Shown here piece after piece: positions 7,861-17,463 of a stretch of 64,000 nt of DNA. A model generated the notes under the pieces. That model was not told the DNA's origin. It saw only the letters and a list, made by a program, of their open reading frames with translations, and did no database searches. Numbering within the stretch: position 1 is the first letter of the stretch; every line of letters starts with the position of its first letter. Source of the stretch: CAWEQO01 sp963811225 (GTDB lineage: Bacteria > Chloroflexota > Anaerolineae > Anaerolineales > Anaerolineaceae). A program made the position numbers and the translations under genes. The DNA lies in assembly GCA_963811225.1 (NCBI GenBank), contig CAWEQO010000002.1, positions 434,001-498,000 of the forward strand, in the 5' to 3' direction.

Positions 7861-9882
7861 AACTTCCTTCGCAAACTGCAGTTCTCCGTCAAGTCTGTGC
7901 CCCTGGCGCTGCTATCCGTTTGTACAGCGGCTTTCGGCCTGCTGATCCCATGGCTGGGATTTTACTGGGACGATTGGGCAAAGATCCTGGTGGCGCGCCT
8001 GTGGGGCGTGAACGGCTACTGGGCTTATTACGCCGAAGACCGGCCGCTTTCGGCCTGGACGCACATCCTGTTTACGCCCATCTTAGGCTACCGCCCGCTG
8101 GCCTGGCAGCTGTTCAGCCTGCTGCTAACCTGGTTGAGCGCGTGGGGCGTATGGTGGACGCTGACGCGGCTGTGGCCCCAGCGGCAGAGGCGGGCAATCT
8201 TCACGGCGCTGCTGTTCGCAGTCTACCCGGTGTTCAGCCTGCGCTCGGCGGCGGTGACGTTCCATCAGCAGTGGCTGCAGGTTGGGCTGTACCTGTTCTC
8301 GCTGGGAGCGATGCTGCAGGCGGTCAGGGCGGGGCGGCGCTTCTGGTTGTGGACTGGGCTGTCGCTGCTGGCGATGGCCCTGCAGCTCTCAATCACGGAG
8401 TACTTCGCCCCGCTGGAGCTGCTGCGACCGCTGTTGTTGTGGTTCCTGGTTGGGCAGGAGCTGACTGCATCCAAGCCGCGACTGGCGCGCACGCTGCGGC
8501 TGTGGGCGCCCTATTTGCTGGTCACGGTGGGGTACATGGTTTGGCGGCTGTTCTTCATTCAACTCAGCGGCGCCGACCCCTACCGCGCCGACACGCTGTA
8601 CGGCTTGTTCGCGGCGCCGCTGGACACCGTCATGAATCTGGCGCGCACGGCGCTGCAGGACAGCCTGTACGTACTGGTGACGGTATGGACGCAGGTGTTC
8701 AGCATTGGGCCACTGGCGAAGATCACGCCATTCAACCTGGCGGCGCTGGCGGTCTCGGCGCTGGTGGGGCTGGGGGCGGCGCTGTTCCTGGCGCGCCTGT
8801 CGCTGCCGGGCGAGCAGGCGGAGGAAGAGCGGCGTTCCGGGATCGGAGCGGCGGCTGCTTTGGGAGCGGCGGCGCTGCTGCTGGGTATGCTGCCGGCCTG
8901 GATCACGGGGCGCGAGATCGTTTTCGACTTCCACTCCAACCGGTATGCGATGCCGGCCATGTTCGGCGCGGCGCTGCTGATTTCAGCCGGGCTGGAATGG
9001 CTGATCACGAAGCCGGAGCGGCGGGCGGTGGCGCTGGCGCTGCTGTTGGGCGTTGCGGTCAACGTGCATTTGCGCACGCTGAACGAGGACCGCTGGATCT
9101 GGCAGCAGCAAAGGGACGTGTTCTGGCAGCTGTCGTGGCGAGCGCCGTATCTCCAGCCGGGCACGGCCATCCTGAGCGAGAACGAGCCGTTCCCCAACCA
9201 GGGGCTGTTCTCCACATCGGCCGCGCTGAACCAGCTCTACCCACAGCCGAAAGGCGCGCAGACGCTGGCATACTGGTGGTATACGCTGCTGCCGCGGTAT
9301 GCCAACAATATCCCCGACCCGCTGGAGATCGGCTTCCACACCCAGTTCCGCAGCCTGATCTTTGAGGGCCACACGCCGAACAGCCTGATGGTGACGTACG
9401 ACCTGTCGCAGGGCAGCTGCCTACGAGCGCTCGGGCCGGACGACGCAGCCGACCCGTACCTCTCGGACGTGGTGCGGGCAATGCTGCCGGTCTCGAACCT
9501 GGATGTGATTCGTGCCGAGACGCAGATGGCCGGGTATCCGCCGGTGGAGATGTTTGGCCGCGAGCCGGAGCACGGCTGGTGTTATTGGTATGAGAAGGCC
9601 GACCTGGCCCGGCAGATGGGGGATTGGGCGACGGCCGCGGCGCTGGGTGACGAGGCGCAGGCGCAGGGGTATTCGCCGGTGAAGAGCGGCTCGAATGCGC
9701 CCGTGGAGTGGATGCCGTTCGTCGAGGCGTACGCGCGGGTTGGGCGGGTCGACGAGGCGCGCGAGATTACGAAGCAGGCAATGGAGAAGGATGGGCGATA
9801 CGCGGCCTTGTTTTGCAAGGTTTGGCAGCGAGTGGGGGATGGGGAGATGGTGAGGGCGTTGGGGTGTGGGGAGGGGGATTGA
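7858..9882 (+). CDS. Multi-pass membrane protein, glycosyltransferase (GT-C)-like
   Basis: 674 residues. About ten hydrophobic segments occupy residues 15-400, followed by a soluble C-terminal region of about 270 residues. The first extracytoplasmic loop holds FYWDDW, resembling the acidic loop-1 motif that GT-C glycosyltransferases (PMT, ArnT) use for catalysis. The C-terminus has helical TPR-like character (DWATAAALGDEAQAQGYSP). A lipid-linked sugar transferase is plausible, but I cannot name the substrate, and distant membrane proteins of unknown function share this layout. It is probably expressed from a leaderless mRNA and is followed at once by the WD40 lipoprotein. Confidence 0.6.
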   Translation: MNFLRKLQFSVKSVPLALLSVCTAAFGLLIPWLGFYWDDWAKILVARLWGVNGYWAYYAEDRPLSAWTHILFTPILGYRPLAWQLFSLLLTWLSAWGVWWTLTRLWPQRQRRAIFTALLFAVYPVFSLRSAAVTFHQQWLQVGLYLFSLGAMLQAVRAGRRFWLWTGLSLLAMALQLSITEYFAPLELLRPLLLWFLVGQELTASKPRLARTLRLWAPYLLVTVGYMVWRLFFIQLSGADPYRADTLYGLFAAPLDTVMNLARTALQDSLYVLVTVWTQVFSIGPLAKITPFNLAALAVSALVGLGAALFLARLSLPGEQAEEERRSGIGAAAALGAAALLLGMLPAWITGREIVFDFHSNRYAMPAMFGAALLISAGLEWLITKPERRAVALALLLGVAVNVHLRTLNEDRWIWQQQRDVFWQLSWRAPYLQPGTAILSENEPFPNQGLFSTSAALNQLYPQPKGAQTLAYWWYTLLPRYANNIPDPLEIGFHTQFRSLIFEGHTPNSLMVTYDLSQGSCLRALGPDDAADPYLSDVVRAMLPVSNLDVIRAETQMAGYPPVEMFGREPEHGWCYWYEKADLARQMGDWATAAALGDEAQAQGYSPVKSGSNAPVEWMPFVEAYARVGRVDEAREITKQAMEKDGRYAALFCKVWQRVGDGEMVRALGCGEGD

Positions 9883-9890
9883 TTCAGAAG

Positions 9891-9905
9891 TATAATTTGT
9901 CCATG
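9891..9905 (+). promoter_or_regulatory. -10 element exactly seven bases before ATG (leaderless)
   Basis: TATAAT 9891-9896 is followed by TTGTCC and ATG 9903, so the predicted transcription start is the A of the start codon. Confidence 0.65.
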
Positions 9906-11894
9906 CATTTCAAGATGTTTCGATTATTGATCCCGATCTTATCCATTCTCGCCCTGGCGATTGTGAGCGGGTGTGAAAATCCGAACCCGCCGACCCCCTG
10001 GCCCACACGGACGCCAAGACCAACGAAAACCAGCACACCGACGATCACGCCGACGGTGACATTGACGCCGACGGCGACGACGGTGCCGGTGACACGCGCG
10101 GGGACGCCGCTGCCGGTGGCGGGAAAGCTGATCGACGCGAGCAGCGCAGCCGAGCTGAAGCCGGTGGCGCGCTGGGGACAGGGTATCCCGGAGGCGCTGG
10201 CGTTCTCGCCGGACGGTTCGGTTGTGGCGCTGGCCTCGACGCGCGGGCTGTACCTGTATGACGGCGACACGCTGGCAGCGGTGGGGGCAATCGAGCCGGG
10301 GTTTGGGCTGCGGTGCGCGGCATTTTCGCCGGATGGGGGCTCGATCGCGGCGGGCGGCGAGGACGGTAAGGTCTACCTGTATCAAGTCGGCGATGGCGCA
10401 GCGGTGCGGGCATTCTCGGCCCACAGCGGGCCGGTGTTCGCGCTGGCCTACTCTGCAGACGGGCAGTGGATCGCCACGTCCGGCTGGGACAACGCCATCC
10501 GCATCTGGGACGCGGCAAGCGGCGAGCTGTGGAAGCAGGTGTCGGACAATTTGGCGCCGGCCCAGCGGCTGGCCTTCTCACCCGAAAGCGAGCGGCTGTA
10601 TGCCTGGAGCCCGAGCGATCAGGTGCTGAACTGGGAGGTCAAGAACGGCAGGGCGGGGCGGGCGATCTACGTTGGCGTGGACGTGCACAACCACTCCGGC
10701 ACGAGCGCAGCATTCTCCCCGGACGGGCAGTACTTTGTCAGCGATCAAGACACGCGCGCCCGGGCCGCAATCCTATCCAGCGGCAACACGTTGGTGACGA
10801 TCAATCAGCGCAGCCCGCTGCAAAATGTGGCGATCGCGGCGGGTGGGGCGTACGTGGCCGGGACGGATGGCAGCAGCCTTTTCATCTGGCAGGGACAGGG
10901 CGGGGCGCTGGCGCGGCAGTTTACCAGCCCGGCAGGCCTGGGCGTGTTCGACTTCCTGGCGTTTTCGGCGGACGGGACGAAGCTGGTCAGCGCCGGGGAT
11001 ACGCTGCGGCTGTGGCGAGTGGACGCGGAGGAGGATGCGCCCACGGCGACCGGGCCGTCGAATTTCCAGACGAACCTGCGCCTGAGCAGCGCATTCAGCC
11101 CGGACGGATCGGCGCTGACGCAGCTGCTGGCGCAGGGTGGGGTGCAGTCCTACCGGCTGGCGGACGGCAGTCCTTTGGCGGTGACCGGCGTGCCGGCGGG
11201 GCTTGCCAATGCTGCGGCGCTTTCGGCGGACGGCAAGCTGGCGGCGACCGCCGGGGCCGACAACCAGGTGGCGCTGTGGCGCATGGCGGACGGGCAGCAG
11301 TTGTTCGCTTTGAAGGGCCACACCAGGATGGCGGTGGCGCTGGCCTTCTCGCCGGACGGCAAGCTGCTGGCGAGCGGCTCGTCGGACGGGATGGTGTTGG
11401 TGTGGGAGACGGATAGCGGAGCACAGGCGGCTGCGCTGGAAGCGCCGGGTGGGGCGCTGCGACTGGCATTCATGCCGGATGGCAAGCGCATGGCTGTGGG
11501 CGTGCCCGATAAGACGCTGTTCTGGCAGACGCAGGACTGGACGCCGGATGGGGGCCTGCCGGGGCGAGACCTGGTGATCTCGACGGAGGGTGACTTGCTG
11601 GCAGTGGTGGATGACCGCCAGGAGCCCTCGGTGGTGAACCTGTATGGGCCTCAGGGCGGGAAGGAGCCGCGGGTGACGCTGCCGGTATACGGCAGCTCGA
11701 TGGCGTTCTCGCCGGACGGCTCGCTGCTGGCGGTGTCGAGCGACCAGATCAGCCTGTGGAGCACGGGAAGTGGGGAGCGCGTGGGGGAGGCGCGGCTGCC
11801 GGTCTCGCACGGGCAGGTGGCCTTTTCTCCGGATGGGAAGCTACTGGTCCTATCGACCTGGGATGGGGTTGTGTACGTGTGGGCAGCGCCGTAA
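9903..11894 (+). CDS. WD40-repeat lipoprotein
   Basis: 663 residues. The signal peptide ends in the lipobox VSGC (Cys24), and a Thr/Pro linker (residues 27-70) follows. The rest is a series of WD40 blades, recognisable by repeated FSPDG(S/K) and IRIWDA or VLVWET ends, enough for one or two seven-bladed propellers. It should be an exported, membrane-tethered scaffold; no enzyme motif is visible. The upstream open frame from 9708 is an overlap with the previous gene. I chose 9903 because it begins the signal peptide and matches the leaderless promoter. A 25-bp hairpin follows. Confidence 0.88.
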   Translation: MHFKMFRLLIPILSILALAIVSGCENPNPPTPWPTRTPRPTKTSTPTITPTVTLTPTATTVPVTRAGTPLPVAGKLIDASSAAELKPVARWGQGIPEALAFSPDGSVVALASTRGLYLYDGDTLAAVGAIEPGFGLRCAAFSPDGGSIAAGGEDGKVYLYQVGDGAAVRAFSAHSGPVFALAYSADGQWIATSGWDNAIRIWDAASGELWKQVSDNLAPAQRLAFSPESERLYAWSPSDQVLNWEVKNGRAGRAIYVGVDVHNHSGTSAAFSPDGQYFVSDQDTRARAAILSSGNTLVTINQRSPLQNVAIAAGGAYVAGTDGSSLFIWQGQGGALARQFTSPAGLGVFDFLAFSADGTKLVSAGDTLRLWRVDAEEDAPTATGPSNFQTNLRLSSAFSPDGSALTQLLAQGGVQSYRLADGSPLAVTGVPAGLANAAALSADGKLAATAGADNQVALWRMADGQQLFALKGHTRMAVALAFSPDGKLLASGSSDGMVLVWETDSGAQAAALEAPGGALRLAFMPDGKRMAVGVPDKTLFWQTQDWTPDGGLPGRDLVISTEGDLLAVVDDRQEPSVVNLYGPQGGKEPRVTLPVYGSSMAFSPDGSLLAVSSDQISLWSTGSGERVGEARLPVSHGQVAFSPDGKLLVLSTWDGVVYVWAAP

Positions 11895-11902
11895 GAATGA
11901 GA

Positions 11903-11955
11903 GCCGAAAACAGAGAGTGGAGAGCAGTCACTGCTCTCCACTCTCTGTTTTCGGC
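11903..11955. terminator. 25-bp perfect hairpin, AGAGAGCAG family
   Basis: Arms 11903-11927 and 11931-11955 are perfect complements around TCA. It lies between the convergent WD40 and GNAT genes, so it is a likely bidirectional terminator. It contains ACAGAGAGTGGAGAGCAG, a motif shared with the hairpins at 14900, 20386, 23766, 46068 and 57390. Confidence 0.8.
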
Positions 11956-11963
11956 CGGCTTGT

Positions 11964-12987
11964 TTATTTCCTTGTCAATTTTGCACGCATAACGAAGCGG
12001 TCGACGGCGCCGAAGCGGTACTTGTACTGCTCGTCGCCGCGCATGAAGTCGAAGGCCTCGCGGCCGGCCTGGTTGGCCCACATGAGCAGATCGGCCAACA
12101 GCACCCAGCCGGGGGAGTAGTCGGCGTAGTCGTGCCAGTCGATGCCGGAGTTGTAGACCCAGATGCGGTTGAGGAAGTCGAAGCTGAGATAACCGGCGGC
12201 CTTCTCGCCCGCTACGGTCATGAAGGCCAGATTGAGGCTGCCGTCTTCGGCGGCAAACTGGGCGGTCAGGCGCATGTGCTGCTCCATGGCATCGGTGAGG
12301 AAATCGGCCTTGTCGGGGTCCTGGCGCATGAGGGCAAAGAAGCCCTCCAACTCCTCATCCAGGTTGTGGCTGTCATCCACCAGATACCAGTCGACGGTCA
12401 CGGCGGCCTGCTCGGCGCGGCGCAGCTTGCGGCGGATCTCGTGGCGCTGCTTCTTGTCGATGTTGGCCAGGTACTCTTCCCAATCGCCAGGAAGGGGGAT
12501 GTAGGGGGAGTGCTGAAGCTGCTGCTGGTCGAAGGTCCAGCCGATCTTCTGGGCGGCCTGGTCGAGCGCAGGCGAGGGTGGGCGATTCTTGCAGGATGTT
12601 GTACAGGTCGAGCGCCTGCCATTGGGGGATGTCGGGGTTATCGGCCAGGAAGGGCAGCAGGGCGTCGAGGAAGGCGGGCAGGTCGGCGGGCCGCACCAGC
12701 AGGTCGAGGTAGTCGGAGATCTCGATGCTGCCGACCAGCATGAGCGCGGGGTGACCGTCCCAACTGGGGGTAAAGAACAGCGGGGCGGCTGCAAACAGTT
12801 GGCCGTCCTGGTGGGCAGTGACGAGCATGAGCTGGGCATCCGGCCACTCGCCGCCGCCGCGGGTCTGCCACCAGAGGCGCTGGTATTCGTAGCGCATGAA
12901 CGGAACGTGCGTGGCGGTCTCTTCGAGGAGCCGGTTCCAGGCCGTTTTTAATTCGTCGGGGAATGTGTGATGAAGTATGAGTTCCAT
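11964..12987 (-). pseudogene. GNAT-fold acetyltransferase (BioF2/CelD-like), frameshifted
   Basis: The N-terminal half (MELILHHTFPDELKTAWNRL to NILQESPTLA) and the C-terminal half (LDQAAQKIGWTFDQQ to VMRAKL) lie in adjacent frames and join if one base near 12570 is removed; the length is 3n+1 (341 codons). The C-terminal half has the pattern of GNAT_6/BioF2-like acyltransferases: KKQRHEIRRKLRRAE, a conserved Asp/Glu helix, then DFMRGDEQYKYRFGA, which resembles the FemAB/CelD end motif. It may transfer an acyl or aminoacyl group, substrate unknown. Start 12987 fits a leaderless promoter. Confidence 0.7.
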
Positions 12988-12999
12988 AGGGACATTATA
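12985..12999 (-). promoter_or_regulatory. -10 element abutting ATG (leaderless)
   Basis: On the minus strand TATAAT (12999-12994), then GTCCCT and ATG 12987; predicted transcription start is the A of ATG. Confidence 0.6.
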
Positions 13000-13005
13000 A
13001 TGGAA

Positions 13006-13044
13006 AGGAGAGAGTAGAGAGTGGAGAACAGAGAGTAGTAAGAG
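13006..13044. repeat. Single arm of the AGAGAGCAG-family repeat
   Basis: Purine-rich run GAGAGAGTAGAGAGTGG, AGAACAGAGAGTAG without a facing arm, located between divergent genes. Confidence 0.5.
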
Positions 13045-13170
13045 CAAAGGTATAAGTTCTCTTTGATGTTGAGTTAAGGGGTGGAACACACTTAAGAACT
13101 GCGCTCCACTTGTTCTCGCAATCTGTTATACAATAAGGATCATGTGACTCAGAAAATGGAGGGAGGGGCC

Positions 13171-13657
13171 ATGGATTTATCCACGGTGCAGATTGAGAAA
13201 CCGGAAGAGGTCAATTTCATCCTGGGGCAGAGCCATTTTATCAAAACGATCGAGGACATCCACGAGGCGCTGGTCAATACCGTGCCGGGGATCAAGTTCG
13301 GGCTGGCCTTCTGCGAGGCTTCGGGCAAGCGCCTGATCCGCTGGAGCGGCACCGACGCAGGCGATGATCGAGCTGGCGAAGAAGAACGCTCAGGCTATCA
13401 GGGCGGGGCACAGCTTCATCCTGTTCCTGGGCGAGGGTTACTATCCGATCAACGTGCTGAATGCGATCAAGATGGTGCCGGAGGTGTGCGGTATCTTCTG
13501 CGCCACGGCCAATGCGGCCGGCGTGATCGTGGCGGAAGAGGGCGAGCGCCGGGCGATCCTGGGCGTGTTCGACGGCGAGAAGCCGCTGGGCGTGGAGGAA
13601 GAGGAAGGCATCAACTGGCGCAAGGGCTTCCTGCGCACGATCGGGTACAAGCTTTAA
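13171..13657 (+). pseudogene. Adenosine-specific kinase family protein, frameshifted
   Basis: Start ATG 13171 has GGGAGGGG just upstream. MDLSTVQIEKPEEVNFILGQ through LAFCEASGKRL and SGTDA are in one frame; IELAKKNAQAIRAGHSFILF to KGFLRTIGYKL are in the next. Together they match the whole adenosine-specific kinase family (PF04008; about 160 residues), including the conserved INVLNAIKMVPEVC and IFCATANAAGVIVAE blocks. Length is 487 nt (3n+1), so a single extra base near 13356-13361 explains the break. The family binds adenosine or AMP in structural studies, but its physiological role is uncertain. It stands alone. Confidence 0.85.
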
Positions 13658-13712
13658 GACCGATCCAGGCAACCGACAGAATCGAAAGGCGGCCCTGGAA
13701 CTGTTTATCGGG

Positions 13713-13730
13713 TTGGCACGTCTATTGCAT
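13713..13730 (+). promoter_or_regulatory. Possible sigma-54-type -24/-12 site
   Basis: TTGGCACG (13713-13720) and TTGCAT (13725-13730) give the GG-N10-GC spacing and the TGGCACG-N4-TTGC consensus of sigma-54 promoters. The lipoprotein gene at 13873 is about 130 bp downstream. A sigma-70-like CATAAT overlaps at 13728-13733, so this may be chance. Confidence 0.35.
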
Positions 13731-13872
13731 AATGGTAACAAAGGAACTGTTCGAGCAGTGACGTTTTTCTTTAATGGCGCACTACCCGAGCAGTAACGAG
13801 AAAAGAACCGATCCCAGAGATCGGGGTGAGCGCTGCGACGAGTTCGCGGCAAGTTCAACAAGGAGTTTGGCA

Positions 13873-14895
13873 ATGAAGAGGATCATCCCCGTTCTTCTAT
13901 TCGTATTTGTGCTGGCAGGCTGCATTGGGCAGCAGGCGACCGGGCCATCGGATGACGACATGGCTACCAGGGTCGCCAGCGTTCTGACCGAGATGCCCGT
14001 TCCACCGACGGTCGAGCCGTCGGCCACCTGGACGGAGCTGCCGGCGGTGGAGGTGACGCAAGCCCCGACCGCCACCCTCGTTCCGACCGAGACGCCGCTG
14101 CCGACCGCCACCCTCGTTCCGACCGAGACGGCAACCCTGGAACCGACCGTGGAACCCACGGCCGAGTTTGCCGCTACGATTGCGGCGACGAACGACCAGG
14201 CCGGAGGGGGCAGCCCTACCACGCAGAGCGGCGGCGGCTTACCCACACCGCCACCGACCCTGACCCCGGGGTCTGGCGGCACGACGCCGAATGATATCCG
14301 CAGCAAGCTGGGCAGTCCTTACAAGGTGGACCCGATGAACGACTCCACGGTATGGACCTGGCCGGTGGGAAAAAACAAATTCACCGCGATCGACTTCCAG
14401 AACGGGATGATGCGCTTCACCGGGCTCACGAAGGACTCGGGCTGGCGGCTGCCGCTGCTGGACGCCACCAGTGACGTGTACGTGGAGATGACCGCCGCGC
14501 CGCAGGACTGCTCGGGCGCCGACAACTACGGGATCATCCTGCGCGTGCCGGTGTTCCGCGAAGCCGACCGGGGCTACCTGTTCGGCCTGTCTTGTGAGGG
14601 CCAGTATGCGCTGTGGAAGTGGGATGGGCAGGTGGAGCCGGACGGCAAAGCCACGATGCTGCTGCAGTGGCATCACAGCGACCAGATCAACACAGGCGCA
14701 GGGGCATTCAACCGCATGGGCGTGATGGCCTCCGGCGACCGGCTGCTGCTCTACGTCAACGGCGTCAAGGTGGACGAGGCGCGTGATAAGAGCTTCGTGG
14801 GTGGTAATTTTGGCGTGTTCGTCAACCCCAGTGATGAAGAGGATTTCACCGTCTGGATCGATGAAATGAGCTACTGGACGCACGTCAGTCCTTAG
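13873..14895 (+). CDS. Lipoprotein with Thr/Pro-rich linker and concanavalin-like domain
   Basis: 340 residues. The signal peptide ends in LAGC (Cys16). Residues 40-130 are a linker with an imperfect tandem repeat (TATLVPTETPLP and TATLVPTETATLEP). The C-terminal 200 residues look like an all-beta sandwich of the DUF1080/concanavalin type (YGIILRVPVFREADRGYLF, then LYVNGVKVDEA and GNFGVFVNP), which usually binds or cleaves carbohydrate. No catalytic residues can be identified. AAGGAG precedes the ATG by eight bases. A hairpin follows the stop. Confidence 0.75.
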   Translation: MKRIIPVLLFVFVLAGCIGQQATGPSDDDMATRVASVLTEMPVPPTVEPSATWTELPAVEVTQAPTATLVPTETPLPTATLVPTETATLEPTVEPTAEFAATIAATNDQAGGGSPTTQSGGGLPTPPPTLTPGSGGTTPNDIRSKLGSPYKVDPMNDSTVWTWPVGKNKFTAIDFQNGMMRFTGLTKDSGWRLPLLDATSDVYVEMTAAPQDCSGADNYGIILRVPVFREADRGYLFGLSCEGQYALWKWDGQVEPDGKATMLLQWHHSDQINTGAGAFNRMGVMASGDRLLLYVNGVKVDEARDKSFVGGNFGVFVNPSDEEDFTVWIDEMSYWTHVSP

Positions 14896-14899
14896 AAGA

Positions 14900-14978
14900 A
14901 GCGAGTAGAGAATAGATGACGGAGAGCAGTACCTGCCCGGCAGGTACTGCTCTCTGTTGTCTACTCTCTATTCTTTGA
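14900..14978. terminator. Hairpin of the AGAGAGCAG family between convergent genes
   Basis: Inner arms 14922-14937 and 14939-14954 (GAGAGCAGTACCTGCC and its complement) pair perfectly; outer arms pair imperfectly out to about 14900 and 14978. It sits between two convergent genes. Confidence 0.7.
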
Positions 14979-14979
14979 T

Positions 14980-15784
14980 TTAATCGAACTGCTTGGCCAG
15001 TAATTCGTCCAACAGGGTCAGGTTGGTGTTCAGGATATCCAGGTCGGATTGGGCGGTCTTGGGGTCGCGGATGAGCTCAGAGGCGGCCAGATCGAGGCGC
15101 AGCTTGAGGCCCTCGGCGACGTTGGAATTCAGGCTCTGCAAGGCGGGCTGGATGGCGGTCAGCTCCTGCTTGGCCGAGTCCAGCGCCTTCTGGGCGGCGG
15201 CGCCGTCTTTATTGAGCAGGGCCAGCTGGGCGTTCTTGACGTCGGTGGTGAGCAGCAGCAGGTGGACGCGCGTCTTGGCCGAGTTCGACGGACTGCTGTA
15301 GGGCGCCGACTTGCGAATTGCGCTGATCGAGGTTGGTTTGGGCGGTGGTTAAGGCCGACTGGCTCTGATCCAGCTGCTGGCGGGTGGCGGCCAGCTCGGT
15401 CTGGGTGGACTGCAGCTGCGCTTGCATGGGTTGGGAGATGGCGAGGTACGTGATCAACATGCCCAGCGCAAAGGCCCCCACGAAGAGCGCCAACCCGCGC
15501 AGGAAGGGTCGGACGAAGCGACCGGCGCGCGTATCGGGGCTAAACAGGCCGTAGATCAGTCGTCCAAACCACGAGCGGCGCCTTCCGGGCTCCGGTGTGA
15601 CCGGCACCACCGAGATCTCCCCGGTCAAGCGTTCCGGCTCCTCTTCCGCCTGGTCTTCTTTGCTCTCATCGCCCTCTGGCAATTCATTGGACATGAAAAT
15701 ATTCCCGGTCGATCCTTCGGGGGTCTCTTGCAGCTCATCCTCGGGCTGCTGCGCGTCCTTGTTCTTGTCTTCTGGTGTTTCCAT
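14980..15784 (-). pseudogene. Membrane-anchored coiled-coil protein, frameshifted
   Basis: An acidic cytoplasmic N-terminus (about 85 residues), one membrane segment (LALFVGAFALGMLITYLAIS) and a heptad-rich coiled coil (TQTELAATRQQLDQSQSALT) are in one frame. The coiled coil continues in the next frame (TTDVKNAQLALLNKDGAAAQ to LDELLAKQFD, stop 14980). Length is 805 nt (3n+1), placing one extra base around 15285-15300. AGGAG precedes the ATG. No enzymatic domain is visible. It resembles the coiled-coil membrane protein at 18644 in layout, though not obviously in sequence. Confidence 0.65.
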
Positions 15785-16112
15785 GCGGGTATCTCCTTAT
15801 GGGGATGCGGCTCAGGGGATTGTCTTATCAGTATACAACACTGTAACGCTGGGCACTTAAAACGTGGGGATTATTTAAGGTCATTTGTGGGTAATTAGAC
15901 CTAAACGATCATAAAAACCGTAACTAAATTTTCCGTGTTTTCTGTTGTAAAAATTGATAAAAAACGTATACTATATATGATTAGGGAAATTAAGAAGAGA
16001 CAGCATTTGTACACAATCCTGAAGGTGAAAATGGGGCTTCTGTATTTCCAGCAGAAGATTAATCGGGGACAATGCTACCCGCACTAAGAAGCCTATGCAA
16101 TGAGGAAATTTA
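15785..16112. other. Intergenic region at the left edge of the AT-rich cassette
   Basis: 328 bp between divergent genes. Composition changes abruptly to AT-rich from about 15830. A promoter for the cassette is likely: TTGTAA 15945-15950, 16-bp spacer, TATACT 15967-15972. No integrase, tRNA or terminal repeat is seen. Confidence 0.5.
15945..15972 (+). promoter_or_regulatory. Promoter of the AT-rich cassette
   Basis: TTGTAA and TATACT separated by 16 bp, followed by a 140-nt leader before the gene at 16113. Confidence 0.45.
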
Positions 16113-17126
16113 ATGAGCGATATTATTTCAGCCATCTCGGGCCAATTCAGCAAGTCTCTTATCATGGGGGCACTCTTGCCGGCTGCTATTTTTAGCATTC
16201 TAGGCCTCATTTTCATCGAACCGCTCATTCCAGACAGCACATTTTTTTTCCAACCGCTCGAATTTTTCGACCCGGGATGGCAAATTCTATTACTATCCCT
16301 GTTTATTTTAATCTTGGGAGGGTTGTTATACGGCTTAACGTCTCCCATTATTCGTTTTTTCGAGGGCTATCCGTGGATCAACTCTCATTACGGTCGCTGG
16401 CGGACCCGTGTCTACCAGCATAAGTATGATGTGATCTGTTCTCGTTATAAAGCAATATATCAACTTCGAGATTATAAAGACAAAGATGATGAATTCAAGT
16501 CCATCAAGCATATATGGGGAATGATATCCCTACGCCTAAATCAGGATTTCCCGGATAAGCGACATCTGGTGCTGCCAACTCATCTAGGAAATGTTATCCG
16601 CAGCTTTGAGCGTTACCCGGCTGAACAGTACGGCATGGATTCAATTGTTTTATGGCCACATTTGACAGCAATTCTTTCTGACCGAGAACTGATTGCAATC
16701 GCAGATGCAAAATCCACTTTAACCTTTTTCTTGAGCTTATCAATCTTGAGCTTCTTTCTCAGCTGGTTCATCCTATTCTTCGGCTTGTTGTCTCTTCCGG
16801 AAGGACTTTTCCTTAAGATCATCCTTCCAGCCTTAATATTTCTGATCTTTTCAGAACTTTTTTACATGGCTTCATTTCGTCCGGCTCGTGTATGGGGCAG
16901 TCTGTTTCGGAGCGCATTCGATCTGCATCATTTGGAACTTCTAATGAAACTCGGTATGATCACAGAAGCGATCCCAATTTTGAAAGAGCGCAATCTGTCG
17001 GAAAAAATATCCCAACAAATGTTATTCGGCGACAGTTATCAGGGAAAGGGGAATAATAGAATACCAAGAGTAGCAATATCAAATACGAAAGATCCAATGC
17101 TTAACGAGCGTTTAATAAAATTTTAA
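16113..17126 (+). CDS. Integral membrane protein of unknown function (AT-rich cassette gene 1)
   Basis: 337 residues. Four hydrophobic segments: roughly residues 15-35 and 55-80, then a paired hairpin at about 205-255. The soluble loop between contains LPTHLGNVIRSFERYPAEQY and MDSIVLWPHL, a LGN-(I/L)RxxE-YP...VLWP pattern I associate with a widespread, uncharacterised bacterial membrane family. GAGGAAA lies before the ATG. Codon use is AT-rich, unlike the flanking genes. It heads a three-gene run (CsbD-like, SAF-domain protein). Function unknown. Confidence 0.65.
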   Translation: MSDIISAISGQFSKSLIMGALLPAAIFSILGLIFIEPLIPDSTFFFQPLEFFDPGWQILLLSLFILILGGLLYGLTSPIIRFFEGYPWINSHYGRWRTRVYQHKYDVICSRYKAIYQLRDYKDKDDEFKSIKHIWGMISLRLNQDFPDKRHLVLPTHLGNVIRSFERYPAEQYGMDSIVLWPHLTAILSDRELIAIADAKSTLTFFLSLSILSFFLSWFILFFGLLSLPEGLFLKIILPALIFLIFSELFYMASFRPARVWGSLFRSAFDLHHLELLMKLGMITEAIPILKERNLSEKISQQMLFGDSYQGKGNNRIPRVAISNTKDPMLNERLIKF

Positions 17127-17156
17127 GAATGATTTCAGAAAATAGGAGAAAGCGAA

Positions 17157-17441
17157 ATGAAAAACTATCCTCTTAAGGGGGACTGGCGAAAGATTAGAGA
17201 GCAAGCCAAGGTAACTTGGGGAGGTTTGACCGAAAACGATCTTGAACAAGTCCACAGCTATGAGAATTTGGTTGTAAAAATCCAGGAAAGATATCAGATA
17301 CCGGAATCGAAAGCAAAGCGGGAGGTGGATCGTTTTTTCAAAGAAATCAGTGATGTTGAGGGAAGTTCTGGAAACGCGCCGCCGCAAGACTACAGCGGCG
17401 GTACAGAAGGGGAGCCCGGCACCGATCCAGGTGAGTGGTAA
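17157..17441 (+). CDS. CsbD-like small protein (AT-rich cassette gene 2)
   Basis: 94 residues. MKNYPLKGDWRKIREQAKVT followed by WGGLTENDLEQV matches the start of the CsbD family (PF05532), whose members are stress-induced in Bacillus and Gram-negatives; here GDW-KI-EQ-K-WG-LT-DL and a downstream YQIPESKAKREVDRFF helix are seen. The last 25 residues are a Gly/Pro-rich acidic tail. AGGAG precedes the start. Molecular function in the family is unknown. It lies 30 bp after gene 1 and 22 bp before gene 3. Confidence 0.75.
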   Translation: MKNYPLKGDWRKIREQAKVTWGGLTENDLEQVHSYENLVVKIQERYQIPESKAKREVDRFFKEISDVEGSSGNAPPQDYSGGTEGEPGTDPGEW

Positions 17442-17463
17442 AAGGCATATATGATATATTAAA

